Assembly: GCA_021647505.1 (NCBI GenBank)
Contig: JAKIUN010000007.1
Coordinates: forward strand, 35,068-99,067
DNA length: 64,000 nucleotides
Source of the DNA: Gammaproteobacteria bacterium
GTDB lineage: Bacteria; Pseudomonadota; Gammaproteobacteria; SZUA-152
Direction: 5' to 3'
The translations under genes were made by a program, and so were the position numbers. Numbering within the stretch: the first letter of the stretch is position 1; each line of letters opens with the position of its first letter. The notes beneath the pieces are model-generated. The model saw nothing but the letters and a program-made list of their open reading frames with translations. It was not told where the DNA came from and ran no database searches. Of this stretch, positions 48,616-58,042 are shown piece by piece.

Positions 48616-49296
48616 GTGCGGCAAGACTGGCATACCTTCGACGATGCCGAGGCCGTGGCCCAGGTCACGGCCGAACGCATCCTGAATTCCGCAACGCAGG
48701 CCATTGAAACCCAGGGCCGGTTCAAGCTGGTGCTGGCCGGCGGCACCACGCCGGCACAGGCCTATCACCTGTTGCGCACAGCCGATGCCGACTGGGAAAA
48801 GTGGTTCATCTACTTTGGTGACGAACGCTGTCTGCCGGCTGATCATCCCGAGCGTAACAGCGTCATGGCCTGCGAAAACTGGCTGGCACATGTGGCCCTT
48901 CCTGCAGAAAATATATATCCCATTCCCACGGAAGAAGGTATCGACAGGGCGGTGGAAAAATACACAGCTGTTGTCGCGGCCGCACAACCTTTCGATCTGG
49001 TTCTGCTCGGCATGGGCGAGGACGGCCACACGGCCAGCCTGTTTCCCGGGCATCCGCTGGACGCGTCGGCAACGGTCGTCGCCGTGCGTGATGCCCCCAA
49101 GCCACCGCCACAGCGCGTCAGCCTGGGGCTCGCGGCCCTGAATACCGCACGCGAGGTGCTGATTATTGTCACCGGCCGGGGCAAGCAGGCGGCAGTGCAG
49201 TGCTGGCAGGCGGGCGAGGATCTGCCCATTGCCCATGTCCACGGACAAGATGGAGTCGATGTCTATATCGATTCGGCGGCCTTGGGCGATGTATGA
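48616..49296 (+). CDS. pgl: 6-phosphogluconolactonase
   Basis: Hydrolyses 6-phosphogluconolactone. It has 226 residues of the DevB/SOL family: LVLAGGTTPAQAYHLL near residue 38, YFGDERCLPADHPERN near residue 65, and LLGMGEDGHTASLFPGH near residue 132. GTG 48616, one base after the gnd stop, is chosen over an in-frame TTG at 48589 inside gnd. Expression is likely coupled to gnd. Confidence 0.93.
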   Translation: MRQDWHTFDDAEAVAQVTAERILNSATQAIETQGRFKLVLAGGTTPAQAYHLLRTADADWEKWFIYFGDERCLPADHPERNSVMACENWLAHVALPAENIYPIPTEEGIDRAVEKYTAVVAAAQPFDLVLLGMGEDGHTASLFPGHPLDASATVVAVRDAPKPPPQRVSLGLAALNTAREVLIIVTGRGKQAAVQCWQAGEDLPIAHVHGQDGVDVYIDSAALGDV

Positions 49297-49374
49297 TCCC
49301 CTGTTGAAGAACCCGCATTGATGTCTGTTTTTGCTAGAATCTCCGTATTCCTTCAACGACGACGGCGGAGAAAA

Positions 49375-49857
49375 ATGAACAAAGACATCAGTGTGCTTTT
49401 TGTCTGTATGGGCAATATCTGCCGTTCACCCACGGCGGAGGGGGTATTTGCCAAGCGCGTTGCCGATGCCGGACTGGATGAACGGGTGGATATCGATTCC
49501 GCCGGTACCCATGCCTACCATGTCGGTGAGCCGCCCGATCCTCGTGCACAGCGCACGGCGGCAAGCCGGGACGTGGATCTCAGCCGCTTACGCGCGCGCA
49601 AGGCGGTGGCGGAGGATTTTGAAGCGTTCGATTATGTGTTGGCCATGGACCGGGACAACTACGAGCGTTTGCAGGCGATCTGCCCTGAGGGTTTGGGGCA
49701 CAAATTACAGTTGTTTCTCCGTTATGCTCCCGAGCTGGATATCGATGAAGTGCCCGATCCCTATTACGGCGGGCCGGCCGGGTTTGATCGGGTGTTGGAC
49801 ATGATCGAGGTGGCGGCCGAGGGTTTGTTGGAAGAGATCCGCAAACGGCATTTGTAA
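49375..49857 (+). CDS. Low-molecular-weight protein-tyrosine phosphatase
   Basis: 160-residue phosphatase with the active-site loop CX5RS: VCMGNICRSPTAE (residues about 10-22). The general-acid DPYYGG lies near residue 124. Such enzymes often dephosphorylate tyrosine kinases of polysaccharide export, but no Wzc-type kinase is in the window, so the partner is open. GGCGGAG precedes ATG 49375. Confidence 0.92.
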   Translation: MNKDISVLFVCMGNICRSPTAEGVFAKRVADAGLDERVDIDSAGTHAYHVGEPPDPRAQRTAASRDVDLSRLRARKAVAEDFEAFDYVLAMDRDNYERLQAICPEGLGHKLQLFLRYAPELDIDEVPDPYYGGPAGFDRVLDMIEVAAEGLLEEIRKRHL

Positions 49858-49954
49858 CGCTTCGTTCGGGCAGCATGGAAAATGCTGCAGATTGGTGTTC
49901 ACAAAAAGCGTTCACCCCAACCTACAACATCCATACGCTGTCAGTCCCGGTAGG

Positions 49955-49977
49955 GTGGGCACGTTTTATGTGCCCAC
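49955..49977. terminator. Hairpin between convergent phosphatase and rne genes
   Basis: Perfect 8-bp stem GTGGGCAC (49955-49962) and GTGCCCAC (49970-49977) around GTTTTAT. It lies between two convergent genes and could terminate either. It also matches the GTAGGGTGGGCA repeat core. Confidence 0.5.
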
Positions 49978-49986
49978 GCGGTTGGC

Positions 49987-52900
49987 TTAGCCCTCATTGT
50001 TATCCGGGGACTTGGCCTTGGGGGCAGGGGCCGCTTCCTTCACCACCGTTTTTTCACTTTTTATAGGTGATGTGGTGGGTGCCGGCGTCGGTGAGACCTT
50101 GGCCGCTATGGGCTTGGTCTCGACCGGTTTCGTCTCGATGGGTTTGAGCAGGTCGGCCTGTCTGGGCGTCCTTGTCTTTTTCTTCTCAGTTTTTTCGGCA
50201 AGCGGCGGTTTCTCGGTGGCCAGCTTTTTTCTGACCGGCTTTTCACTTGCCGGCTTCTCGCCGACAGGTTTTTCGCTAGGCACAGATGGTGGTTTTTTCT
50301 GGGACTTCTCTGCGACGTCTCGGACAGGTTCTTGCGCCGCCGGCCTGGCTTTTTCGACAGGCTTTTTCACGGCCTTTTCAACAGGTTTTTCAGTGCTCTG
50401 TGCCTGTGGTTTTTTGCTGGCGGCGGCTTTGGTGACGGGCTTTTTGGCCGTTATTTCGTCGCTGCCGCCCTTGTCCGCAGAGGCTGGTTCTGTGCCCAGT
50501 GGCTTTTCTGTCGGAGGCTTGGTCGCTGGCGTCCGCTTGCTCCTTGTCTTTTCACTGCCCGCTGCCTCAGTGCTGTTCGCCACCAGTGCCTTGCCTTGAG
50601 GTCTCGGCGACGTTTCCGGGGTGACGGGCGTTGGCTTAGTCGTCGTGTCTTCACCCTTCACGGCGGTGGTTGTTGCAGCTTCCTTTCCGACGGGTCTGGA
50701 AGTCTTTGCAGCACGCGGGGCAGGGGGCTTGTCGGCGCTGGCAGGCGGCGGGGTCTCCTGCGAGGCTTCGGTGCGCGTGTTGGCGGTCGGCAGGGTTTCG
50801 CCTGCTGTTTTCTCGCCGTTGCCTTCGTTGCCGGATTCGTTGCCGGATTCGTTACCGGATTCGTTACCGGATTCGTTACTGGTCTCGGTATTGGCGTCGC
50901 GGTTCGGCTCGCGACGACGACGGCGGCCACCGCGGCGGCCCCGGCGGGAGCGCTGTCCATCACGCGGCTCTTGCTGGTTTTCATCGCTGCCAGCCTCAGG
51001 TGGTGTTGCTACCGGTGTCACCTCGGTAGTATTTTCTGGCTGGGCATTGGCTGTCTTTTCCGGGGCAGGTTTTTGCGTCGCGTTGTCACGACTTGGCTGG
51101 CGTTCTCTGCGGGGCGATTTCTGGCGCGGTTCAGCTGGTGTGTCAGCCTGCGCGGTGTTGCGCGTTGTATCAGGAGCCTGTTCGCTATCGCGACGCTCGG
51201 CGTCGGTTTTGCGCGGCGGCTGCTGGCGACGGCGTCCGTTGCTGCTCCCGCTGCTTCCTCCACGGGCATTGCCTCGACCGCGGCGTTGCTGGCCACGTGA
51301 CTCGCCAGTGGTCTTACTACTGGCGCCACGGCTGGTGGTGGTTTTAGGCGCACTGCTGGTTGCCCGGGTGTCGCCGTTGTCGGTAGCGGCTTTCTCGGTT
51401 GTGTCGCCGCCGATGAGATTTGACCACAGGCGTTTGATAAAGCCACCCTGGCGGGGTGTTTCCTGTGCTTGCGGTGACGTGGCTTGTTGTGGCACGGGTG
51501 AGGCTGGCACGACACTCTTGACGGCAGGTTCTTCCGTCTTGATCTTGGGTTTGTCACTCTGCAGAGACTCGGAGGCTTCTTCGCGTTCCACGGCGAGATC
51601 GTAGCTGGCCCGGCCACTGTGCCCCTGCTCGCTGACGCGTTCGCGCTGGATCTCGTAGTGTGGGGTCTCAAAATGGGTGTTGGGCACCAGTACAATCTTG
51701 ACTCTCTGGCGTGCCTCGATATCACTGATTGCAGAGCGTTTTTCGTTGAGCAGGAAGGTGGCTACGTTGACCGGTGCCTGCACCACGATACGTGCTGTCT
51801 GCTCCTTCATGGCATCTTCTTCAATGATGCGCAGGATCGACAGCGCCAGTGATTCGGTGCCACGGATGGTGCCCTGACCCTTGCAGCGTGGGCAGACGAT
51901 CTGGCTGGATTCGCCCAGTGAAGGGCGCAGGCGTTGGCGCGACATCTCCAACAGCCCGAAGCGCGAGATGCGGCCCACCTGTACGCGGGCGCGATCCATT
52001 TTCAACGCGTCGCGCAGAGTGTTTTCCACTTCGCGTTGGTTGCGTGAGGAATTCATGTCGATGAAGTCGATGACGATCAGACCACCGAGGTCGCGCAGAC
52101 GCAGTTGGCGGGAGATTTCTTCGGCCGCCTCGCGGTTGGTGTTGAGCGCTGTTTCCTCGATGTCGCTGCCCTTGGTGGCGCGTGCCGAGTTGATGTCGAT
52201 GGAGACCAGGGCCTCAGTGTGATCAATGACGATGGCGCCGCCGGAGGGCAGGCGTACTTCGCGCTGGAAGGCGGTCTCGATCTGGCTTTCGATCTGGTAG
52301 CGCGTGAACAGCGGCACCTTGTCTTCGTAAAGCTTGAGCTTGCCAAGGTTGTGCGGCATCACCATCTGTACGAATTCAACTGCCTGCGCATAGGTCTCTT
52401 TGTCGTCGATGAGGATTTCGCTGATGTCCTTGCGCAGATAGTCGCGAATGGCGCGGATGATGACGTTGCTTTCCTGGTAGACGAGGAAGGGCGCGACTTT
52501 GTCTTGTGAGGCCTTGTCGATAGCCCCCCACAATTGCAGCAGATAGTTGAGATCCCATTGCAACTCTTCAGGGTTCTTGCCGACACCGGCGGTACGCACG
52601 ATAAGGCCCATATCTTCCGGCACTTCCAGTGCGGCGAGGGCGTCGCGGATCTGATTGCGTTCGTCACCCATGATGCGGCGTGAGACGCCGCCGGCACGTG
52701 GGTTGTTGGGCATCAGTACCAGGTAGCGGCCGGCGAGGCTAATAAAGGTAGTCAGCGCCGCGCCTTTGTTGCCGCGTTCTTCTTTGTCTATCTGGACAAG
52801 AATTTCCTGGCCTTCACGCATCACTTCCTTGATGTTGACGCGACCAGCGCCAAGTTCGACGGCGGGATTGAAATAGGTGCGTGAGATGTCTTTGAGGGGA

Positions 52901-53103
52901 AGGAAGCCGTGGCGATTGGCGCCATAGTCGACAAAGGCAGCTTCGAGGCTAGGCTCAATGCGGGTAATGCGGCCCTTGTAGATGTTAGCCTTTTTCTGCT
53001 CGCGGCCAGCGGTTTCTATGTCAAGGTCATACATACGCTGGCCGTCGACCAGCGCAACACGCAACTCTTCTGACTGAGTTGCGTTAAACAGCATACGTTT
53101 CAT
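49987..53103 (-). CDS. rne: Ribonuclease E
   Basis: Endoribonuclease and degradosome scaffold, 1038 residues. The N-terminal catalytic half has the S1 domain (about 37-120), the RNase H-like and 5'-sensor parts, the DNase I-like catalytic motif [18 protein letters not shown] near residue 345 and the Zn-link CPRCKGQG near residue 404. The C-terminal half (about 510-1038) is disordered and rich in Pro, Lys, Thr and Arg, with an (NESG)n tandem near residue 740. The start MKRMLFNAT at 53103 is chosen over an upstream in-frame ATG (53136). It is divergent from rluC, as in E. coli. Confidence 0.96.
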   Translation of the reverse strand: MKRMLFNATQSEELRVALVDGQRMYDLDIETAGREQKKANIYKGRITRIEPSLEAAFVDYGANRHGFLPLKDISRTYFNPAVELGAGRVNIKEVMREGQEILVQIDKEERGNKGAALTTFISLAGRYLVLMPNNPRAGGVSRRIMGDERNQIRDALAALEVPEDMGLIVRTAGVGKNPEELQWDLNYLLQLWGAIDKASQDKVAPFLVYQESNVIIRAIRDYLRKDISEILIDDKETYAQAVEFVQMVMPHNLGKLKLYEDKVPLFTRYQIESQIETAFQREVRLPSGGAIVIDHTEALVSIDINSARATKGSDIEETALNTNREAAEEISRQLRLRDLGGLIVIDFIDMNSSRNQREVENTLRDALKMDRARVQVGRISRFGLLEMSRQRLRPSLGESSQIVCPRCKGQGTIRGTESLALSILRIIEEDAMKEQTARIVVQAPVNVATFLLNEKRSAISDIEARQRVKIVLVPNTHFETPHYEIQRERVSEQGHSGRASYDLAVEREEASESLQSDKPKIKTEEPAVKSVVPASPVPQQATSPQAQETPRQGGFIKRLWSNLIGGDTTEKAATDNGDTRATSSAPKTTTSRGASSKTTGESRGQQRRGRGNARGGSSGSSNGRRRQQPPRKTDAERRDSEQAPDTTRNTAQADTPAEPRQKSPRRERQPSRDNATQKPAPEKTANAQPENTTEVTPVATPPEAGSDENQQEPRDGQRSRRGRRGGRRRRREPNRDANTETSNESGNESGNESGNESGNEGNGEKTAGETLPTANTRTEASQETPPPASADKPPAPRAAKTSRPVGKEAATTTAVKGEDTTTKPTPVTPETSPRPQGKALVANSTEAAGSEKTRSKRTPATKPPTEKPLGTEPASADKGGSDEITAKKPVTKAAASKKPQAQSTEKPVEKAVKKPVEKARPAAQEPVRDVAEKSQKKPPSVPSEKPVGEKPASEKPVRKKLATEKPPLAEKTEKKKTRTPRQADLLKPIETKPVETKPIAAKVSPTPAPTTSPIKSEKTVVKEAAPAPKAKSPDNNEG
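50823..50882. repeat. 12-bp tandem repeat within rne encoding NESG units
   Basis: About four and a half copies of a 12-bp unit (GTTGCCGGATTC / GTTACCGGATTC on the plus strand) encode repeated Asn-Glu-Ser-Gly in the disordered tail of RNase E. In-frame length change by slippage would be tolerated. Confidence 0.8.
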
Positions 53104-53274
53104 ATTGTTATTTCCAGCGCGCTCAACCCTGTCCACTGCGGTTGCGGGCGGAATACGTCACAGTGGTTACCCGTTCCTCCAGCGACCATTACAGGCGGCA
53201 GGCCGGCCGGGATAACTGTTGTTTGTAGCTCGTCATGAACGCTTTGCGAACATGGGAGCGCGCTAATCAATTAA

Positions 53275-53433
53275 GGAACCTCTGATTAAGTTATGAACGA
53301 AAATCTTGAGTCCAAAATATCCAACTTCTTCGTTGAAAATCTTCGCAATAGCTAGCTATTACGTGCGATTTTCGCCTTGAATTTGAACATTTTGGCTCTC
53401 AATATTATTCGCCAAAACTCAAGCAGAGGCTCC
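53275..53433. mobile_element. 159-bp palindromic mini-element with TAA duplication
   Basis: The ends GGAACCTCTG and CAGAGGCTCC are inverted (one mismatch) and flanked by TAA on both sides (53272-53274 and 53434-53436). The interior is a long imperfect palindrome centred on AATAGCTAGCTATT. No protein is encoded. The 3-bp TNA duplication and end sequence suggest an IS5-family-derived MITE (inference). Confidence 0.7.
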
Positions 53434-53876
53434 TAAGTGTAAGTGACATCCGTCATGACACGGATGTTGAAAATTAAGCTCGGTTTTCGCCATCCCCCGT
53501 GTCCGTGCTTCCCTCGCGATAATTGCTTGGCGGAGAAGCCGGGAATGAGTAGAAATGTGGCGTAAAATCAATGCGATCCCGCAACAGGCTGGAAACTATA
53601 GCAGCCTTGTGCGATGGCGGCAAACCATCCCCTATATCAGACTCTTTATAATTGGACAATATGTCGTCTTCCCTCTAGGGGATGGGGGATATTCTCAATC
53701 GATGTGGGCCGCACTGCCGGGCCTCTGTTCCTGCTCAGCAAGGCAGAATGAGCACGGTGTGGTGGTTTTGCAACCGTATTGGTTGCTGGCGCCGGGGCCA
53801 GCGTTCTCGACTGATGCGGTTCGCTACCGCTCACCAGTGTCCGACTATGGGATGGATTTTTCTATAATGCCCTATC

Positions 53877-54020
53877 CAATGCCATTAAGTTAAGCCTGAG
53901 ATCCTGCTTGTTGTAGGTTGATGGTAAGCCTGCGAACCCCAACGAAGCCAACAATGTCGGGGTTCCTTCGTCACCGCCAACCTACAAAACTGTCGTGATT
54001 TTGTTAACTTAATGACATTG
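53877..54020. mobile_element. 144-bp MITE, copy 3
   Basis: Third copy of the 144-bp element, ends CAATGCCATTAAGTTAA and TTAACTTAATGACATTG. It is flanked by a perfect 10-bp duplication ATGCCCTATC (53867-53876 and 54021-54030). This is the clearest target duplication of the three and fixes the element ends. Confidence 0.95.
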
Positions 54021-54110
54021 ATGCCCTATCTCTAATATCTCTGCCTGGGAATTCACGTTCGAAGGCCCACTGGATCATGGGCCATCATGCCAAGGTGGTA
54101 TCATGGGCAA

Positions 54111-55109
54111 ATGAGTCAGGAATTTAGTCAGGAAGGGGCGCATGTGCCGGATGCCAGCGTGGGTACTCCCAGGGTGCGCTTTGTCGAAATCAGTCCGGAG
54201 CGTGCCGGTCAGCGCATCGACAACTTCCTTGTTACCACCCTCAAAGGGGTGCCGAAGAGCCGTGTCTATCGCATGCTGCGCAAAGGCGAGGTACGAGTCA
54301 ATAAAGGCCGCGTGAAGCCCACCTATCGGCTGGTGGCGGGGGATTCGGTGCGTATTCCGCCAGTGCGTGTGGCGGAAGCGGGGGATAAGGTTGCCCCCGG
54401 TGAGCGGGTAATGCAGCGTATCGAATCCGCCATCCTACGGGAGGAAAAGGGCTTCCTGATCCTGAGCAAGCCCTCGGGGATTGCCGTGCACGGCGGTAGC
54501 GGGCTCAACTACGGGGTGATCGAGGCCCTGCGTGCCTCGCGCCCGCAGGCACCGTATCTGGAGCTGGTGCACCGTCTTGATCGAGATACCTCGGGTTGTC
54601 TGCTGATCGCCAAGCGCCGCAGTGTGCTGCGAGAGCTGCACCGGCTGCTGCGTGAAGGTAGTATAGACAAACGTTATCTAGCCCTGCTTAAGGGGCCATG
54701 GCGGGGCGGTGAACGTCGGGTGACGGCGGCCCTGCGCAAGAATACCCTGCGTTCCGGCGAGCGTATGGTGGTGGTCGACCCGGTCGAGGGCAAGCAGGCC
54801 TTGAGCCTGTTCCGGCCTGTGACCCGCTATCGCGATGCGACCCTGGCCGAGGTGGTGCTGAAGACCGGCCGTACCCACCAGATCCGCGTGCATGCGGCGA
54901 GTATCGGTCAGCCCATCGCCGGTGACGAAAAATATGGCGATGCCGCGTTCAGTGCGACCCTGCGCCGGCAGGGATTGAAGCGCCTGTTTCTGCACGCCCA
55001 CTCCCTGGCCTTTCGTCTGCCGGGGATCGAGGATGAAATCCGCGTCACCGCGCCGTTGGACGATGAGTTGTCGGTATTACTGAACAAACTGGAGAAAACC
55101 GGGAAGTGA
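54111..55109 (+). CDS. rluC: 23S rRNA pseudouridine synthase RluC
   Basis: Modifies uridines of 23S rRNA. It has 332 residues, with an N-terminal S4 RNA-binding domain (about 25-90, QRIDNFLVTTLKGVPKSRVYRMLRKG) and a RluA-family catalytic domain with HRLDRDTSGCLLIAKR near residue 150. ATG 54111 (MSQEFSQEG) is preferred to upstream in-frame ATG 54087. It is divergent from rne, the conserved arrangement. Confidence 0.93.
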   Translation: MSQEFSQEGAHVPDASVGTPRVRFVEISPERAGQRIDNFLVTTLKGVPKSRVYRMLRKGEVRVNKGRVKPTYRLVAGDSVRIPPVRVAEAGDKVAPGERVMQRIESAILREEKGFLILSKPSGIAVHGGSGLNYGVIEALRASRPQAPYLELVHRLDRDTSGCLLIAKRRSVLRELHRLLREGSIDKRYLALLKGPWRGGERRVTAALRKNTLRSGERMVVVDPVEGKQALSLFRPVTRYRDATLAEVVLKTGRTHQIRVHAASIGQPIAGDEKYGDAAFSATLRRQGLKRLFLHAHSLAFRLPGIEDEIRVTAPLDDELSVLLNKLEKTGK

Positions 55110-55768
55110 ACAAGCCCTTTGAACTACTGGTGTTCGACTGGGATGGTACCTTGATGGATTCCGAGGCGCATATCGTCGCCAGCCTGAAGCGCGCTATTGG
55201 TGACGTGGAACTGCCGGAACTGCCGCATACCGAGATGAGCGACGTCATCGGCCTGGGTCTGGCCGAGGCCATTGAGCGCCTGTTTCCCGGCATTGAGGCC
55301 GGTCTGCGGGAGCGGATTGCCGACCGCTACCGCTATCATTTTCTTGCCGATGATCCCTGCGAGCCTTTCGACGGCGCGGGAGAGGTGCTGCGGGCGTTGA
55401 GCCAACAAGGCTATCTGATGGCCGTCGCTACCGGCAAGGGGCGGAGGGGCCTAGACCGGGTATTGGACAACAGTGGATTCCGCCCGCTGTTTGATATCAC
55501 CCGCTGTTCTGACGAGACGCGCTCTAAGCCGCACCCGCAGATGTTGCAGGAAATCATGATGGTGCTGGATGTGGAGCCGTCCCGCACCCTGATGATCGGT
55601 GATACCGAATATGATTTACAGATGGCGAACAATGCCGGCGCCGTGCCGCTGGCCGTGAGTTACGGGGTGCATGCCGTGGAACGTCTACATCAGCACAAGC
55701 CCCGTGGCTGCCTCGATAGCATTCGTGAGCTGCCCGCGTGGCTGGCGACTGTTGAACCCAGGGGCTGA
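55106..55768 (+). CDS. HAD-family hydrolase (phosphatase)
   Basis: 220-residue HAD phosphatase with nucleophile motif DWDGTLMDSE (residues about 11-20), motif II VATGKGRRG near residue 108, and motif IV MIGDTEYDLQMA near residue 156, plus a helical C1 cap. It is the phosphoglycolate-phosphatase-like protein commonly found downstream of rluC. The substrate is unknown. The GTG start overlaps the rluC stop (GTGA). Confidence 0.88.
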   Translation: MNKPFELLVFDWDGTLMDSEAHIVASLKRAIGDVELPELPHTEMSDVIGLGLAEAIERLFPGIEAGLRERIADRYRYHFLADDPCEPFDGAGEVLRALSQQGYLMAVATGKGRRGLDRVLDNSGFRPLFDITRCSDETRSKPHPQMLQEIMMVLDVEPSRTLMIGDTEYDLQMANNAGAVPLAVSYGVHAVERLHQHKPRGCLDSIRELPAWLATVEPRG

Positions 55769-55847
55769 CAGGCGGTCTCAGCTTGACTACGATTTGCCGA
55801 TAGATTCCCCAATTTCTCTGACGTTTAAATTCTGAACAAGGTATACC

Positions 55848-56924
55848 ATGAAAGACCAGGATCCCCCCAAGCCCTCGCCCAGTGCTTCCGATTCTCCCGC
55901 AGGGCCTCAAAAGCCGGCTGACGCGTGGACCAACGGCCCGGAAGTTGTCGCTCAGCCCGCTGAAAAAAAGCGTAAAAAGGCCGGCCCCGGCGACAAGGAT
56001 TGGGAACGGGATGTTATGAACAGACTGGCCTTTGCCGCCCTCAATGAACAACGCCGGGCGCGCCGCTGGAGTGTGTTTTTTAAATCCCTGTTCTTCATCT
56101 ACCTGTTTGTGCTGTTTTTTTATGTGCCGATGGAGTGGGGCGACAGCACTATTTCCACCGGAAAACATACCGCCCTGGTTGAGCTCGAAGGCGTGATTGC
56201 CACCAATACGGCTGCCAGTGCCGATAACCTGGTCAGCAGCCTGCGACGGGCCTTTAAAGACGAAGATACCGCCGGCATCATTCTGCGCATCAACAGCCCC
56301 GGCGGTAGCCCGGTGCAGGCTGGCTATGTCTACGATGAAATCAAGCGTCTGCGGGGCAAGCACCCGAATATCAAGCTGTATGCGGTGGTCACCGATATTT
56401 GCGCCTCCGGTGGATACTACATCGCCGCTGCGGCCGACGAGATTTATGCCAACAAGGCCAGCATCGTCGGTTCCATTGGCGTGCTGATGGATGGCTTCGG
56501 CTTTGTCGATACTCTGGAAAAGGTGGGTGTTGAGCGGCGTCTGATGATCGCGGGTGAGCACAAGGGGATTCTTGATCCCTTTTCGCCGTTGAAAAGCAAC
56601 GAAGTCCGCCACGTGCAGGGGCTGCTTGATGGTGTTCACCAGCAGTTTATCGATGCGGTAAAGGCGGGGCGGGGGGATCGTCTCAGCGATAATCCAGACA
56701 TTTTTAGTGGTTTGTTCTGGAATGGCGAAGAAGGTGTAAAGCTCGGATTGGTCGATGGACTGGGCAGCAGCAGCTATGTCGCACGGGAAGTCATCGGTGT
56801 CGACAAAATCGTCGATTTTACCGCCCGGCCTGACTATTTTGAGCGTTTTGCCGATCGTCTCGGTGCGGCAATGGCCAACGTCATCGGCGAAAATCTGGGC
56901 CTGGGCAATGCATCACTACGATAG
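55848..56924 (+). CDS. sppA: S49-family signal peptide peptidase (SppA-like)
   Basis: 358-residue membrane protease. A charged, proline-rich cytoplasmic N-terminus (about 1-75) is followed by one membrane helix (FFKSLFFIYLFVLFFYVPM). The S49 domain has the catalytic Ser in DICASGGYYIAAA (near residue 188) and the Lys region NKASIVGSIGVL (near residue 203). It is the single-domain type, probably cleaving leftover signal peptides in the inner membrane. Confidence 0.9.
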   Translation: MKDQDPPKPSPSASDSPAGPQKPADAWTNGPEVVAQPAEKKRKKAGPGDKDWERDVMNRLAFAALNEQRRARRWSVFFKSLFFIYLFVLFFYVPMEWGDSTISTGKHTALVELEGVIATNTAASADNLVSSLRRAFKDEDTAGIILRINSPGGSPVQAGYVYDEIKRLRGKHPNIKLYAVVTDICASGGYYIAAAADEIYANKASIVGSIGVLMDGFGFVDTLEKVGVERRLMIAGEHKGILDPFSPLKSNEVRHVQGLLDGVHQQFIDAVKAGRGDRLSDNPDIFSGLFWNGEEGVKLGLVDGLGSSSYVAREVIGVDKIVDFTARPDYFERFADRLGAAMANVIGENLGLGNASLR

Positions 56925-56928
56925 ATAC

Positions 56929-56955
56929 ACCAATTAGCGCTTAGCTGATTGGTGA
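56929..56955 (+). terminator. Hairpin after sppA
   Basis: CACCAAT (56929-56935) pairs with ATTGGTG (56949-56955), and inner AGC/GCT can extend the stem. The following tail AATATTTG is only weakly T-rich. Confidence 0.4.
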
Positions 56956-57096
56956 ATATTTGACCGATTGACACGGTTATTGAGGCTGTCCATCTGGTTG
57001 CTGGGATAGCTGCCAGGCGTGCCCCACCCAACTTGCTGTCATTTGTTCTTTCGTGTAAAAACGGGGGCTTGATGGAAAAGGTTTGGGAGGATTTTC

Positions 57097-58038
57097 ATGT
57101 CGTACAAGTATCCCATTGTCGCGGTCACCGGTGCCTCGGGCGCGGGCACCAGTGTGGTTCAGAAGGCATTCAGCGATATATTTCTGCGTGAATCCATCAA
57201 CGCAGTTTTTGTCGAAGGCGACAGCTTTCGTCGTTATGACCGTGATGAAATGCAAAAATTGCTGCGGGAGAAGGCCGCCGAAGGCCAGACCCTTTCTCCC
57301 TACGGCCCGGGCGTCAACCTGTTCGACAAGCTGGAATCGCTGTTCCGGGACTATTCTGGAGACGGAAAGGGCATGATGCGTCAGTATCTCAATGGTGAAG
57401 CCGCTGAGGCCTCAGGCGCCAAGCCTGGCACTTTTACCCCCTGGGAACAGACTCCGGAGGGTGGTGACCTGCTTTTTTATGAGGGTCTGCATGGTGGTGT
57501 GGTTGCAGACCACTGGACGCGTCGCAACATGAGCCCGTCACATAATCCTCGGGTGATTCGTGAACGACGGGACGGTGGCCGCAAAAATGGTGTGGATGCC
57601 GCGCAATATGTAGATCTGCTGATCGGCGTGGTGCCGGTGGTCAATCTGGAATGGATTCAGAAAATCCACCATGACCAAAAGGTGAAGGGTTTTTCCTGCG
57701 AGGCGACGACGGCACATATCCTCGAACGCATGCAGGACTATATCCATTTCATCGTGCCGCAGTTCTCGGTGACGGATATCAATTTTCAGCGTGTGCCGGT
57801 GGTCGATACCTCTAATCCCTTTATCGCCAGCGAGATCCCCAGTTCCAGCGAATGTATCGTCGTCATCCGTTTCCGTGATCCGAAGCGCTATGATTTCCCA
57901 CGTTTGATGCGTCTGATCGAGGGCGCTCGCATGTCGCGCCCGAATACGATGTTTATCCCGGGCAGCCAGATGTCACAGGCTATGGATGTGATTTGTACGC
58001 CGTTGGTGCGGGAGTTGGTGGAGCTGCGTAGTCACTAA
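57097..58038 (+). CDS. prkB: Phosphoribulokinase
   Basis: 313-residue proteobacterial (class I) phosphoribulokinase. The P-loop GASGAGTSVV lies at residues about 12-21. Family segments include EGDSFRRYDRDEM near residue 41, FYEGLHGGVV near residue 128 and HDQKVKGFSCEATTAHILERM near residue 192 (split). It makes ribulose-1,5-bisphosphate in the Calvin cycle, though non-autotrophs such as E. coli carry a PrkB of unclear role. No RuBisCO is in the window. GGGAGG at 57085-57090 sets the start. Confidence 0.93.
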   Translation: MSYKYPIVAVTGASGAGTSVVQKAFSDIFLRESINAVFVEGDSFRRYDRDEMQKLLREKAAEGQTLSPYGPGVNLFDKLESLFRDYSGDGKGMMRQYLNGEAAEASGAKPGTFTPWEQTPEGGDLLFYEGLHGGVVADHWTRRNMSPSHNPRVIRERRDGGRKNGVDAAQYVDLLIGVVPVVNLEWIQKIHHDQKVKGFSCEATTAHILERMQDYIHFIVPQFSVTDINFQRVPVVDTSNPFIASEIPSSSECIVVIRFRDPKRYDFPRLMRLIEGARMSRPNTMFIPGSQMSQAMDVICTPLVRELVELRSH

Positions 58039-58042
58039 GTCT

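Larger units (their letters stand above)
53104..54110. other. Divergent rne/rluC intergenic region
   Basis: About 1 kb without a convincing gene. It must hold the long rne leader and promoter (minus strand) and the rluC promoter. A TATAAT at 53863-53868 is a candidate plus-strand -10 box. Two mobile elements (53275-53433 and 53877-54020) occupy part of it. An open frame at 53555-53893 ends in the second element and shows no coding character. Confidence 0.6.

Noticed and set aside
50332..51604. Plus-strand frames of 322 and 327 aa opposite the 3' half of rne
   Set aside because: Low-complexity translations antisense to the disordered tail of RNase E, with no independent support.
53555..53893. 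112-aa plus-strand frame upstream of rluC
   Set aside because: It ends inside MITE copy 3 and shows no recognisable protein features or ribosome site.
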